The notes beneath the pieces are model-generated. The model was not told the DNA's origin, did no database searches, and worked only from the letters and a program-made list of their open reading frames with translations. The translations under genes and the position numbers were made by a program. Positions 26,885-36,425 of a stretch of DNA of 44,315 bases are shown here, one piece after another (the first letter of the stretch is position 1; each line of letters begins with the position of its first letter). The DNA comes from an uncultured Prevotellaceae bacterium (lineage in GTDB: Bacteria > Bacteroidota > Bacteroidia > Bacteroidales > Bacteroidaceae), in the NCBI GenBank assembly GCA_902770635.1, contig CACXTX010000019.1:1-44315 (forward strand). Direction: 5' to 3'.

Positions 26885-27244
26885 TCACACTGGTAGTTTT
26901 ACTAACAAATTTGTGATATATGGACGGGGCCAATCGCAAAGATGATATCGTTTAGAATCGTATTGCATTAGATCAAGGTCAATAGTAACTAGATCACTGG
27001 TGCGATGAGCCTCAACCTCCATGCATTTCAGTTTCTGTTCTATTTCGTTGACCGAGAGTAGGGTGGTGCCTACCACCAATCGGTTCATATACATGTATCC
27101 TCGGCCATTGATATCCTTTGTCCACATTGTATCGCTGAATCGTGGATTGTCCAAAAGTATGCTCATTCGCTGGGAAGCCCATTGTATGAAAACAGACTGT
27201 CGATGGTTAGATCCTAGGGCTATAAGGACTTGATGGGATGTCAT
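26885..27244 (-). CDS. folK: HPPK-like protein (2-amino-4-hydroxy-6-hydroxymethyldihydropteridine pyrophosphokinase), short form
   Basis: HPPK transfers pyrophosphate to hydroxymethyl-dihydropterin in folate synthesis. This product has only 119 residues against about 155-170 for typical HPPK. It retains the N-terminal ALGSN, a central EIEQKLKCMEVEAHR segment and the metal-binding aspartates in VTIDLDLMQYD, but the usual basic PR before that motif reads as SDLVT, and the protein ends right after RPYITNLLVKLPV, without the last helix. Its ATG overlaps the fbp stop (ATGA). Folate context is supported loosely by folC nearby. It may be a reduced but active HPPK or one that has changed function. 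Confidence 0.65.
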   Translation of the reverse strand: MTSHQVLIALGSNHRQSVFIQWASQRMSILLDNPRFSDTMWTKDINGRGYMYMNRLVVGTTLLSVNEIEQKLKCMEVEAHRTSDLVTIDLDLMQYDSKRYHLCDWPRPYITNLLVKLPV

Positions 27245-29223
27245 ATCTTGTTTTTTTCTGTGAGAATTCCGTGACGATATGCATACAGTAATTGACGCAA
27301 ATCCTCAATTTGTGAGCGAAGTTCTTCTCCCTTGTCAGTGTCAGCTACTAACATTCTATGGGCAGAGAGTTCGACCAATTGGGTGGTTGACTTAATATCG
27401 ATACCTCTTTCAATGGCATCTCTAGCACTCATAAAGGGTTCATGCTGAACGAGTTGGAATCCACGGCTATGGTAAACAAGCGTATATCCGGCAATACCGG
27501 TTTCCTGATGATAAGCCTCTGAAAAGCCACCGTCAATAACCATCAACTTTCCATTAGCCTTGATAGGGTTTTCGCCCTTAGATGCATGAACGGGAACGTG
27601 GCCATTGATGATGTGACGATTTTTACCTTTAACACCATAGGCATCAAGAATGCGGTCGCAAACTTCTTCATTATCACGCAATTGGAAATAATAACCTTTC
27701 TCCTCTTTATAGGTCTCTTTGTCTTTCAGGAAATAGCGTTCAAAAGTAGCCATCTTGGACTTGTCGAATAGGGGAGAGTCTTTTCCACACCAAAGGTAAA
27801 GGAAATAATCACGTGCAAATAGACGTAATTCCTTTTCTGTATCACTATTGAAAGCAGCACGAACAATCATCCCGATGTTGTGCATTAAGTCTTTGCCACT
27901 GTACCGCTCTTCTTTATAGAGATTTACCTCTTTCAAACTTCCATCTGCATTAAGTGGACATGATGCGTGGTAAAGCAGGTTCTGATTGCAGATGGTGTAC
28001 ATACATCCATGAGAAAGCAACATTTTAATATGCTTTTGTAATTTCTCGCTGACTCTGAATGAGTGATGAAGGCGTTCCATCAACTGGTACTCCTCGGGAG
28101 TAAGCTCGTTGGGATGTTCAGGGTCAACAGTGGGAAAGTGGCAAGAACGCATCTCATATTCCTTTCCGTCAATAGTACAAATACCTCGTTGATAGTCAAT
28201 GCATTCCAGCATACAACGGTCTTCCATCTGCCATTCAGGACGACGATGGAATATTTGTGCCTCCTTCTTAAACTGAATGACGGAAATGGCTTTGTGCATT
28301 TGGGCTGTCAGTCGCTGATACTTCTCTTCCATTTTATCCCCCCTTAGCAATTTAGGCATGAACTCCTCGCAAGGGTCATCGCCATAAAATTCCATTGCAA
28401 ATGTAGCTAAAGGCACGAGATTGATGCCATATGCTTCCTCTATAGTTGTCAAATTGGCATAGCGAAGACAGAGGCGTAACACATTACAGATGCAAGCATT
28501 ATTGCCAGCAGCTGCCCCCATCCAGAGTATATCGTGGTTTCCCCATTGGATATCCCATGAATGGTATTGGCGTAAGGTATCCAGAATAATATGGGCACCC
28601 GGACCACGGTCAAAGATATCGCCGAGGATGTGCAACTGATCAATGGCCAGGCGTTGTATCACATTGCATAATGCCACAATGAAATCATCGGCCCTTCCTG
28701 TTGATATAATTGTATCAACAATCACTTTGACATAAGCAGCCTTGTCAATATCGTCTGTTCGCTCATGTAGTAATTCCTCTATAATATAGGCAAATTCTTC
28801 TGGAAGTGATTTACGTACCTTTGACCGGGTGTATTTTGAAGACACATCACGACATACGCTAACTAGCCGATGGATAGTAATATGATACCAATCATCAATA
28901 TCTTCCTCTGCAGCTTTAATCAGTTCCAGTTTCTCTTCAGGATAATAGATTAGTGTACACAGTTCACGACGTTCAGACTCACGAATATCACCTCTGAACA
29001 GTTCGCTTACCTTGCGTCGGATATTACCGGAAGCATTTTTCAGGACGTGCTGAAAAGCTTGGCTTTCTCCATGTAGGTCGGCTAGGAAATGCTCTGTTCC
29101 TTTAGGAAGATTCATGATAGCCTCCAGATTAATAATCTCTGTCGAGGCCGATGCTATTGTTGGAAAGGAGGTGGACAGTAATTCCAAATAATGCATGTCA
29201 CGGTTCATCGATGTTTTACTCAT
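27241..29223 (-). CDS. fbp: fructose-1,6-bisphosphatase, class 3
   Basis: Gluconeogenic enzyme removing the C1 phosphate of fructose-1,6-bisphosphate. The 660-residue length is that of the Firmicutes/Bacteroidota class 3 enzyme. Metallophosphoesterase motifs are present: ADLHGESQAF near residue 49, GDIFDRGPGAH near 203, WGNHDILWMGAAAGN near 232 and NGHVPVHASKGENP in the C-terminal part. It is 4 bp after the preceding gene and overlaps the following folK-like start, so it is deeply embedded in the operon. Confidence 0.95.
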   Translation of the reverse strand: MSKTSMNRDMHYLELLSTSFPTIASASTEIINLEAIMNLPKGTEHFLADLHGESQAFQHVLKNASGNIRRKVSELFRGDIRESERRELCTLIYYPEEKLELIKAAEEDIDDWYHITIHRLVSVCRDVSSKYTRSKVRKSLPEEFAYIIEELLHERTDDIDKAAYVKVIVDTIISTGRADDFIVALCNVIQRLAIDQLHILGDIFDRGPGAHIILDTLRQYHSWDIQWGNHDILWMGAAAGNNACICNVLRLCLRYANLTTIEEAYGINLVPLATFAMEFYGDDPCEEFMPKLLRGDKMEEKYQRLTAQMHKAISVIQFKKEAQIFHRRPEWQMEDRCMLECIDYQRGICTIDGKEYEMRSCHFPTVDPEHPNELTPEEYQLMERLHHSFRVSEKLQKHIKMLLSHGCMYTICNQNLLYHASCPLNADGSLKEVNLYKEERYSGKDLMHNIGMIVRAAFNSDTEKELRLFARDYFLYLWCGKDSPLFDKSKMATFERYFLKDKETYKEEKGYYFQLRDNEEVCDRILDAYGVKGKNRHIINGHVPVHASKGENPIKANGKLMVIDGGFSEAYHQETGIAGYTLVYHSRGFQLVQHEPFMSARDAIERGIDIKSTTQLVELSAHRMLVADTDKGEELRSQIEDLRQLLYAYRHGILTEKNKI

Positions 29224-29227
29224 AGTT

Positions 29228-30325
29228 TTATATTCTTAGGTGGTTTTCTACTTGTTGTCTTATTCTCTTTGTTATTCGGTCATCAAGTGGGGGAACAGGC
29301 ATAAACCCTTCTGTAATACCCGTATAATCCTGCATCACTTGCATTAGCCTACCTGCAAAATTTAACAGATGATGCTCGTTCAGTTTCTCATATAACTTGT
29401 CTTCTTCACATTCATGTAGCCTGAGTTCTTTATCAAGTTCTATTAAATGCATGATGGCGAGTTTGTTACGAAGAACTAGTTTTTTAAGATGCTTGAATGT
29501 TGCCAGTAAACGCTCGTTTTCAGATACAAAGCTAATACCAATGACGCTCTCAATGGAATGAGGCGTCTCATAACCCGCAGGCAGGTAGAAGTCAATCTTT
29601 TCCACATCCAGATCAGGTGCATCAAATTTCATAACTTGAATGCCGTGTTTTATGATATCTGTTATTCTTTCTTGATGAGCATAACACAAGAGAAGTCTCC
29701 ATTTCTCCAAAGTGTCTGGAGCAGTATGTGGTTCTTCTATTAGCCATTGAAGATTACCCGTAATCCCTGTTATAATGAGTTGTTGCAGGGTGGCTCTCAT
29801 TTCCTCATCCATCAATTCCAGTTGGTTTGAGTCCATTACTTTTCGATAGATACGGAAAGTTTCTCTTGCCATTTCTTGTTTGTTAGTGGTATGGGTGATA
29901 ATGGCATTTTTTATGATGACCATACGCTCGTTCCACCCTAATCTCCGCATGTATTCTTCCTCCATTTTCCCCTGGATAATAACAGCATACGACTGTTGTA
30001 CCAGCTTCTTAAGATAAAGCAATTGCTTGGGCAATTTCTCGTTCCAGTAGTTGTCTTTCATCACCCAAGGTTCCATATGTCCGTGAGGGGAGAGGACGAT
30101 GCGCGTTCCGGACTTGATGGCTTGTCTAACTATAAAATAAAGAGAACCATTCCAACATCCATGAATATGCAGAATGTCGTAATGGGAGGATCGAAGGTTC
30201 TGTTGTGCATCCTTGGCTTCAGAGACCATTTCGTTACTACACTCTAATCCCATACTTTCATGAAGCATCGCAACATATTCACTGATCATGCAGTCTTCTT
30301 TGGGGAAAAAGTGTAATATTCTCAT
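29228..30325 (-). CDS. glycosyltransferase-4-like protein with a non-canonical helical C-terminal half
   Basis: The N-terminal about 150 residues look like the acceptor half of a GT-B enzyme: MRILHFFP start, DILHIHGCWNGSLYFI and VLSPHGHMEPWVM, all typical of GT4 N-domains. After IKNAI near residue 153, where the donor-binding Rossmann domain with its E-x7-E motif should follow, the sequence instead becomes a charged, mainly helical stretch to residue 365 without a glycine-rich loop. So it may not bind a nucleotide sugar in the normal way. It lies 10 bp after a GT2-like gene and 4 bp before fbp. Its role is not known to me. Confidence 0.7.
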   Translation of the reverse strand: MRILHFFPKEDCMISEYVAMLHESMGLECSNEMVSEAKDAQQNLRSSHYDILHIHGCWNGSLYFIVRQAIKSGTRIVLSPHGHMEPWVMKDNYWNEKLPKQLLYLKKLVQQSYAVIIQGKMEEEYMRRLGWNERMVIIKNAIITHTTNKQEMARETFRIYRKVMDSNQLELMDEEMRATLQQLIITGITGNLQWLIEEPHTAPDTLEKWRLLLCYAHQERITDIIKHGIQVMKFDAPDLDVEKIDFYLPAGYETPHSIESVIGISFVSENERLLATFKHLKKLVLRNKLAIMHLIELDKELRLHECEEDKLYEKLNEHHLLNFAGRLMQVMQDYTGITEGFMPVPPLDDRITKRIRQQVENHLRI

Positions 30326-30335
30326 CTTTTATCGT

Positions 30336-30971
30336 TTAATAAAACATATTTCGACTAAACACTTGTGTGAATAGGCTTGCCAACTTGAAGACGTTTATTT
30401 TCTGGTCAAACAGCTTGATGGTATCATGAACACGTGATGTTTTCACCATGATCGTGCTATATATACCGCGATGAAAGAGGAACAAACGTCTTTTATGGCT
30501 GTGAGTTGAATTACGCTCTGCTTTCAGGATGTATGGTGTTGCCTCATCCAATGTATCGAACAACTGGATAATATTGGTCTTGTTATGATATTCTAAGACG
30601 ACTTCCGAATGGTTATCAATATTTCCAACCAATGTATAAATCCAAGAATCAGTCAAGGGCGGACGTGTGATATCCGCCAATACAATCCACTCGCCATGAG
30701 CAGCTTTGGCGCCAATGGTAAAGGCAAGTCGTGATCTGCTTGGATATGGCACCTTGGAAAAGGGTAGGAAAGTGGTGTAAAGATGAGGGTATTCTGTCTT
30801 CATACGTTTTAGCACGTTGGTTGTGTCATCTGCAGAAGAGTCATTTACCACAATGACCTCGTATTCAACCTCGCCTTGTTGGGTGAGGAATATAGGCAGA
30901 TTTTTCTCCAATGCTTGAGCTTGGTCCTGCACAGTTATGATGACAGATATCTTTGGTTTTTCTGATGTCAT
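30336..30971 (-). CDS. glycosyltransferase family 2-like protein without a normal DxD motif
   Basis: A 211-residue protein with the GT-A start KISVIITVQDQAQALEKNLP and the nucleotide-binding VIVVNDSSADDTTNVLKRM near residue 40. Where GT2 enzymes have a metal-binding DxD (often LTDADCRPP), this one reads VLADITRPPLTDSWI near residue 96, so the paired aspartates are not in place. The C-terminus lacks the usual membrane segments. It is 9 bp after lysA and 10 bp before the GT4-like gene; both products are atypical and may function as a pair. The acceptor and donor are unknown. Confidence 0.75.
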   Translation of the reverse strand: MTSEKPKISVIITVQDQAQALEKNLPIFLTQQGEVEYEVIVVNDSSADDTTNVLKRMKTEYPHLYTTFLPFSKVPYPSRSRLAFTIGAKAAHGEWIVLADITRPPLTDSWIYTLVGNIDNHSEVVLEYHNKTNIIQLFDTLDEATPYILKAERNSTHSHKRRLFLFHRGIYSTIMVKTSRVHDTIKLFDQKINVFKLASLFTQVFSRNMFY

Positions 30972-30980
30972 TCTATTTGT

Positions 30981-32138
30981 TTATATTTCATCACTCGCAT
31001 ACCCCTGCGGCAGTTTGCGGCAGTTGTATTGAGAGGCCATGATTTCACCATAAGCTCCAGCAGAGCGAATGGCAATTAAATCACCTCTGTGCGAGCAGTT
31101 CAGATCTATCTGTTTGGCAAACACATCGCTTGACTCGCAAATAGGACCTACAACGTCGTAAGCCTCCATAGGCTCATCACTACTGATATTCTCAATTTTG
31201 TGATAAGCTTGATAGAGCGCAGGACGTATCAAGTCTGTCATACCGGCATCAACGATACAGAACTTCTTGGAAGCTCCTTCTTTTATATATAAGGTACGCG
31301 CGATAAGTGAACCACATTGTGCAACAATGGCACGTCCTAATTCGAAATGAAGGGTTTGTCCTGGGCGCAACTTTAATTTCTTAGCATAGGTATCGAAGTA
31401 TGCTTTGAAGTCTGGAATGGGGACACGATTGGGGTGTTGGTAATCAACACCAAGCCCACCTCCCACATTGATGTTCTCTACATGAATGTGATGGCTTTCT
31501 AGTTGTGTTTGCAATTCGTTAATGCGATTGCATAGAGCTTCAAAGTCTCCCATATCGAGAATCTGCGAGCCAATGTGGAAGTGTAGACCTACAAAGCGTA
31601 CATTTGACATACTTGCGGCATGTTCAATAACGCTTTCCATATCACGCATGGCAATACCAAACTTGTTTTCTGCAAGTCCTGTGGTAATATTTGCATGTGT
31701 GTGAGCTCCAACATTAGGATTGATACGAAAGGCAATACGAGCAATCTTTCCTTTATTTGCAGCTAATTCGTTTATTACCTCCAGTTCAGGAATGCTCTCT
31801 ACATTAAATGAAAAGATGTCATTCTCTAGTCCCAAGTTTATTTCCCAGTCACTTTTCCCAACACCTGCATATACTATCTTTTCTGCAGGGAAACCGGCTT
31901 TCAGTGCAGCTTCAATTTCACCACCGCTGACACAGTCTGCACCCATACCTGCTTCATGGATGATACGAAGAATTCTTGGGTTGGCATTCGCTTTAACAGC
32001 GTAATGAACCACGAACTCCTCATGTTTTTGTATCTCCGTGTTAATGGTACGGAGTGTTGCTCTCAACAACTCCGTATCATAATAATAGAACGGTGTTTGT
32101 ATTCGTCCTAGTTTCTCAATTGGAAATTTTCCCTTCAT
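30981..32138 (-). CDS. lysA: diaminopimelate decarboxylase
   Basis: Final step of lysine synthesis, a PLP enzyme with alanine-racemase-like barrel. In 385 residues the PLP lysine is K49 in HYAVKANANP, the phosphate-binding GGGLGVDYQ is near residue 225 and the active-site cysteine region is GPICESSDVFAKQ near 335. It follows lysC by 26 bp, forming a lysine pair, and is followed 9 bp later by the GT2-like gene. Confidence 0.96.
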   Translation of the reverse strand: MKGKFPIEKLGRIQTPFYYYDTELLRATLRTINTEIQKHEEFVVHYAVKANANPRILRIIHEAGMGADCVSGGEIEAALKAGFPAEKIVYAGVGKSDWEINLGLENDIFSFNVESIPELEVINELAANKGKIARIAFRINPNVGAHTHANITTGLAENKFGIAMRDMESVIEHAASMSNVRFVGLHFHIGSQILDMGDFEALCNRINELQTQLESHHIHVENINVGGGLGVDYQHPNRVPIPDFKAYFDTYAKKLKLRPGQTLHFELGRAIVAQCGSLIARTLYIKEGASKKFCIVDAGMTDLIRPALYQAYHKIENISSDEPMEAYDVVGPICESSDVFAKQIDLNCSHRGDLIAIRSAGAYGEIMASQYNCRKLPQGYASDEI

Positions 32139-32164
32139 GTTGGTTTTATGCTTGACAATTTATA

Positions 32165-33484
32165 TTATTTATTAAAGAGGTTATCGCTCAGTGATTGCAA
32201 AGCGCGCTTTTTGTCCTCTTCCTTGATAAGGAATGAAATATTATAATTAGAACCGCCATATGAAATCATGCGAACAGGAATATTTTTCATAGCGTCCATA
32301 ACCATAGTTTCAAAACCAATGTTTGACCAATCAAGATCGCCCACTACGCAAATGATGCACATACCTGTATCAACTGTAACAGTTCCATATTTCTTCAACT
32401 CATCAACAATTTCACCTAAGTGAGCTGAGTTGTCAATAGACATGGATACACCGACCTCTGAGGTGCAAACCATATCTATTGGTGTCTGGTATGATTCGAA
32501 AATTTCAAAAACCTTGCGCAGGAAGCCCGTAGCCAGTAACATGCGTGACGACTTAATCTTGATAGCGATGATGTTGTCCTTAGCAGCTACCGCCTTAATT
32601 TTCCCATATTCTGTTTTGTTAGAAATAGTGGTTCCCTCAGCGTCAGGTTGCATGGTGTTCAGCAGTCTAACGGGAATACCAGCGTATTTTGCTGGTTGAA
32701 CACATGTTGGGTGTAGAATCTTTGCACCGAAGTAAGCCAACTCAGCTGCCTCTTCGAAATGAAGTTGGTGAACGGGCTCTGTCTTGTCGACCACACGTGG
32801 ATCGTTATTGTGCATACCATCAATATCTGTCCATATTTGTATTTCGGCAGCATTCAATGCAGCACCGATAAGTGAAGCGGTGTAATCGCTACCACCACGC
32901 TGAAGGTTGTCTATCTCGCCATAGGCATTACGGCAGATAAAACCTTGTGTGATGTAAACCTGCTGACCTTCGTTTTGTTCCATAATTGCAGCCAGTTTCT
33001 CCTTAATATATACGGGGTCAGGCTCAGCATTCTTGTCTGTTCGCATGAAATCGAGAGCATTCAGCAACGTAGCTTTAATACCTTGTTCTTTCATGTAGTT
33101 CACAACCATATTGGTTGACATGATCTCCCCTTGAGCTACAATGCTCTTCTCTTCGAATGAAGTGAACAGTTCTTTGGTAAATGAACGCAAATAGTTCATC
33201 TCTGATTGAAGGAATTCACGTGTCTGGTTCTTCATCTCCTCAGTAGAATAAAGCTCCTCAACGTGTTTCATGTACTTACGCTCCAACTGATTAATAACTT
33301 CATTAGCTCCATCCGGATTCTTTTTATAGAGGTAATCAGAGATTTCTACAAGTGAATTTGTTGTGCCAGACATAGCTGACAAAACAACAAATACAGGTTC
33401 ACCTGACTTGGTCACTAACTTAGTTACTTCCTTCATGCGGCTCGGTGTTCCAACCGATGTACCGCCAAACTTCATTACTTTCAT
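32165..33484 (-). CDS. lysC: aspartate kinase, monofunctional
   Basis: Phosphorylates aspartate, the entry to lysine, threonine and methionine synthesis. The 439 residues have the kinase start MKVMKFGGTSVGTPSRM, the substrate region GGSDYTASLIGAALNA near residue 200 and two C-terminal ACT-type segments (about 300-439) for feedback control. No homoserine dehydrogenase domain is attached. Pairing with lysA suggests that this is the lysine-branch isoform, but the inhibitor cannot be read from sequence. Confidence 0.95.
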   Translation of the reverse strand: MKVMKFGGTSVGTPSRMKEVTKLVTKSGEPVFVVLSAMSGTTNSLVEISDYLYKKNPDGANEVINQLERKYMKHVEELYSTEEMKNQTREFLQSEMNYLRSFTKELFTSFEEKSIVAQGEIMSTNMVVNYMKEQGIKATLLNALDFMRTDKNAEPDPVYIKEKLAAIMEQNEGQQVYITQGFICRNAYGEIDNLQRGGSDYTASLIGAALNAAEIQIWTDIDGMHNNDPRVVDKTEPVHQLHFEEAAELAYFGAKILHPTCVQPAKYAGIPVRLLNTMQPDAEGTTISNKTEYGKIKAVAAKDNIIAIKIKSSRMLLATGFLRKVFEIFESYQTPIDMVCTSEVGVSMSIDNSAHLGEIVDELKKYGTVTVDTGMCIICVVGDLDWSNIGFETMVMDAMKNIPVRMISYGGSNYNISFLIKEEDKKRALQSLSDNLFNK

Positions 33485-33513
33485 ATTATTATCTTTTATT
33501 GTTTTTCAACTCA

Positions 33514-34275
33514 TTACATCGAGAAGTCTTCACGTGTGGAATAATCCAACGTACGAACTTCATCTGTATCATCATCTTCCTGATAGAGTGCAATCTTATT
33601 GTAGTCGTTGGTGATTTCTTCCAAATGATGGTCATTGCAACGATAGACTATACCAGGATATTGAGCAAGCAAAGGAATATTATGAGTAGTCATAATGACT
33701 GCTGTGCCCGTCTGAGTAATTTGGCGCAATAGCTGCAGAATATTTGCAGCTGTTTCCGGATCCAGATTTCCTGTTGGTTCGTCGGCAATGATTATTTTGG
33801 GCTTGTTCAGAATAGCACGAGCTATAGCGATACGCTGCTGCTCACCCCCTGACAATTCATAAGGGTAGCGGTCAGCATAGTTTTGCATCTCCACATCTTC
33901 CAAAACGTCCTTAATGCGCTCTTCTATCTCGTCTTTCTTCTTCCATCCTGTGGCTTTCAGGACAAATTCCAGGTTAGCACGGACAGTACGATCACTCAGC
34001 AATTGGAAGTCCTGGAAGATGATACCCATCTGTCTGCGCAAAGCAGGAATATATTTACGTTTTAGTCCACGTAAATCGTGGTTCAACACAAAAGCATTCT
34101 CTGCCTCATCCACGTCTAATTCAAAATAGAGTGTCTTCAACAGGGTACTTTTACCTGCTCCCACACGTCCGATGATGTATATAAACTCGCCTTCTTCCAC
34201 ATGGAAGTCTACGTCTTCAAGGACGAGAATTCCATCTTTTTGGTAGATATTCGCTTTCTTGTAATCTATTAACAT
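33514..34275 (-). CDS. ABC transporter ATP-binding protein, FtsE-like
   Basis: A 253-residue ATPase with Walker [12 protein letters not shown] near residue 39, a signature [17 protein letters not shown] near 140 and Walker [13 protein letters not shown] near 163. Its best-known relatives are FtsE and LolD/MacB ATPases, and Bacteroidota genomes usually label this gene ftsE. In FtsE the partner FtsX drives cell-wall hydrolase activation at the septum, but no permease gene is adjacent here. It has an acidic C-terminal tail ([16 protein letters not shown]). It sits between hisIE and lysC, 46 and 29 bp away. Confidence 0.85.
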   Translation of the reverse strand: MLIDYKKANIYQKDGILVLEDVDFHVEEGEFIYIIGRVGAGKSTLLKTLYFELDVDEAENAFVLNHDLRGLKRKYIPALRRQMGIIFQDFQLLSDRTVRANLEFVLKATGWKKKDEIEERIKDVLEDVEMQNYADRYPYELSGGEQQRIAIARAILNKPKIIIADEPTGNLDPETAANILQLLRQITQTGTAVIMTTHNIPLLAQYPGIVYRCNDHHLEEITNDYNKIALYQEDDDTDEVRTLDYSTREDFSM

Positions 34276-34280
34276 ATCTT

Positions 34281-34319
34281 TTCACTATTCATTTTTCGTT
34301 ATTCACTAGGGCGTAGCCC
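34281..34319. repeat. small intergenic element between hisIE and the ftsE-like gene
   Basis: AT-rich copies TTCACTATTC and TTATTCAC (34281-34306) are followed by GGGC-GTA-GCCC (34309-34319), a GC hairpin. The mix of TTCAC-type copies and a GC-rich piece recalls the element at 4997-5059. Confidence 0.4.
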
Positions 34320-34321
34320 GC

Positions 34322-34969
34322 TCATTTCATAGTGCCTGCCGCCTTGGCTTCACGACGTTTCTTGTCCCAATTGGGATCGTGACGTTTTTGTAGTTCCTGA
34401 GCTACGTCCTCAATACGCAGTCCTTTCTCTGTTAACATCACCAGTAGGTGATAGAGCAAGTCAGAAGCCTCATAGACCAGGTGATCGTCAGTGCCATTGG
34501 TGGCTTCGATAACTGTTTCCAGTGCTTCTTCACCTACTTTCTGTGCTATTTTGTTGATGCCTTCTTTGAAGAGTTTAGTGGTATATGACCCTTCGGGCAT
34601 CTCTTCTTTCCTTCGATTGATAAAATCCTGTAATTCTGTCAGGAAGAGTAGGGGACTGGGCACGTTCTCTTCGCCCCAGCAGGTGTCTGTACCTGTATGA
34701 CAGGTAGGACCGTCCGGATGAGCTTGTACCAGCAAGGTGTCATTGTCGCAGTCCACCTTGATATCAACTAGATTCAGGAAATTTCCAGAGGTCTCACCCT
34801 TTGTCCATAACGTGTTGCGTGTACGACTCCAGAAGGTCACGTGCTTAGTGTCCATCGTTTTCTTATAGGCTTCTTCGTTCATGAAGCCAAGCATCAATAC
34901 CTTCTGTGTTACTGCATCTTGTATGATGGCTGGTACAAGACCTCCCATTTTATCAAAATCTATTGTCAT
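34322..34969 (-). CDS. hisIE: bifunctional phosphoribosyl-AMP cyclohydrolase / phosphoribosyl-ATP pyrophosphatase
   Basis: Steps 2 and 3 of histidine synthesis in one protein of 215 residues. HisI domain (about 1-110): [16 protein letters not shown] and the zinc-binding [16 protein letters not shown]. HisE domain (about 115-205): [21 protein letters not shown] and [14 protein letters not shown], the metal-binding helices. Its start overlaps the end of hisF by four bases (ATGA), showing translational coupling. Confidence 0.97.
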   Translation of the reverse strand: MTIDFDKMGGLVPAIIQDAVTQKVLMLGFMNEEAYKKTMDTKHVTFWSRTRNTLWTKGETSGNFLNLVDIKVDCDNDTLLVQAHPDGPTCHTGTDTCWGEENVPSPLLFLTELQDFINRRKEEMPEGSYTTKLFKEGINKIAQKVGEEALETVIEATNGTDDHLVYEASDLLYHLLVMLTEKGLRIEDVAQELQKRHDPNWDKKRREAKAAGTMK

Positions 34970-35724
34970 AGTCTAACGTTTATTCCTTCTTTGTGTAAAT
35001 ATTGTTTAAGTTCAAGTACAGGGATCTCTCCAAAGTGGAAAACTGAAGCTGCAAGGGCTGCATCAGCATGACCCTCTACGAAAACGTCACGAAAATGCTC
35101 TTTGCACCCGGCTCCACCACTGGCAATGATGGGAATACTCAACGTGTCGGACAATTCACGAAGAGCCTCATTGGCAAATCCTTGTTTCGTTCCGTCATGG
35201 TTCATCGACGTAAAGAGTATCTCTCCAGCGCCACGCTCCTGTGCTTCTCGGGCCCATTCAAAGAGTCCACGCTCTGTGCGCTCACGTCCGCCTTTCAGAT
35301 AGCAGAACCAGCCGTTTTCATCCAGACGGGCATCAATGGCAACCACACAAACCTGCGAGCCAAAACGGGTGGTAATCTCGTCGATAAGTTCTGGACGACG
35401 AATGGCTGCAGAGTTAATGCTAACCTTGTCAGCACCAGCATAAAGCAATCGCTCCACGTCTTTCAGTTCGTTGATGCCACCACCAACGGTAAATGGGATG
35501 TTTATCTCTTTAGCCACGCGAGTCACCATCTCTGTAAAGGTCTTGCGACCTTCGAAAGAGGCTGTGATATCCAGGAAGCAAAGCTCGTCAGCACCTTGCT
35601 CGCTATAGGTCTTTCCTAACTCTACAGGGTCTCCGGCAGAGCGCAGATTTACAAAGTTGGTGCCTTTTACGGTTTCACCATCTTTCACGTCCAGACAGGG
35701 TATTATGCGTTTTGCCAGTCCCAT
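34966..35724 (-). CDS. hisF: imidazole glycerol phosphate synthase, cyclase subunit
   Basis: Uses ammonia from HisH to close the imidazole ring and release AICAR. The 252-residue barrel starts [16 protein letters not shown] with the catalytic Asp11 region; the second catalytic aspartate is in [12 protein letters not shown] near residue 130. Phosphate loops VGGGIN and ASGGAGC are present. It overlaps hisA by 22 bp upstream and hisIE by 4 bp downstream, and pairs functionally with hisH two genes upstream. Confidence 0.97.
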   Translation of the reverse strand: MGLAKRIIPCLDVKDGETVKGTNFVNLRSAGDPVELGKTYSEQGADELCFLDITASFEGRKTFTEMVTRVAKEINIPFTVGGGINELKDVERLLYAGADKVSINSAAIRRPELIDEITTRFGSQVCVVAIDARLDENGWFCYLKGGRERTERGLFEWAREAQERGAGEILFTSMNHDGTKQGFANEALRELSDTLSIPIIASGGAGCKEHFRDVFVEGHADAALAASVFHFGEIPVLELKQYLHKEGINVRL

Positions 35725-36425
35725 AGTTCTTTTAAGTCAATTTTACCTTCATAAATAGCTTTACCGAAAACGACAGCAGGGATTCCTGCGGCGTCCAGTG
35801 CTTTGATATCCTCAATGGAAGAAACGCCGCCACTGGCAATCAGATGCAACATGGGATATTCCTTCATAACCCGTTGGTACAGTTCTATAGCAGGTCCCTG
35901 CAAGGTTCCGTCTTTTGAAATTTCCGTGCATAGTACGTTGCGCACACCCGCATCAACATAGCGTCTCAAGAAGGGCAGAAGGTCTTCTGTAGAGTCTTCT
36001 TTCCATCCGTTGATACTGATTTTCCCGTTTCTCACATCTGCACCAAGGATAAGTCTCTCGGCTCCATATTTCTCAACCCATGACAGAAACAGTTCCGGAT
36101 GAGTCACGGCTATCGAGCCGACAGTCACCATCGAGGCTCCTTTCTCAAAAGCCATTTGGATGTCCTCATCAGTCTTGATGCCTCCGCCAAAGTCAACGAC
36201 CAGGTTTGTTTTTGTGGAAATTTGATCCAGTACCTCGCCATTGACGATATGCTTGGACTTCGCACCATCCAGATCAACAATATGGAGTCTGCGAAAACCG
36301 ATTCGCTCAAACTCCTGCGCCATTTCCAGCGGACTGCCATAAACAGTCTTCTGGTCGTAGTCGCCTTTGGTCAACCTGACACACTGGCCTTCAATGATAT
36401 CTATGGCAGGAATCAGTTCTATCAT
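35703..36425 (-). CDS. hisA: ProFAR isomerase (phosphoribosylformimino-AICAR-P isomerase)
   Basis: Isomerises ProFAR to PRFAR before the HisHF step. The 240-residue barrel begins [25 protein letters not shown] with the catalytic aspartate near residue 8; [13 protein letters not shown] and [13 protein letters not shown] are the two phosphate-binding loops, and the second acid lies in LGADVRNG. It is flanked by overlaps with hisH (4 bp) and hisF (22 bp). Confidence 0.97.
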   Translation of the reverse strand: MIELIPAIDIIEGQCVRLTKGDYDQKTVYGSPLEMAQEFERIGFRRLHIVDLDGAKSKHIVNGEVLDQISTKTNLVVDFGGGIKTDEDIQMAFEKGASMVTVGSIAVTHPELFLSWVEKYGAERLILGADVRNGKISINGWKEDSTEDLLPFLRRYVDAGVRNVLCTEISKDGTLQGPAIELYQRVMKEYPMLHLIASGGVSSIEDIKALDAAGIPAVVFGKAIYEGKIDLKELWDWQNA

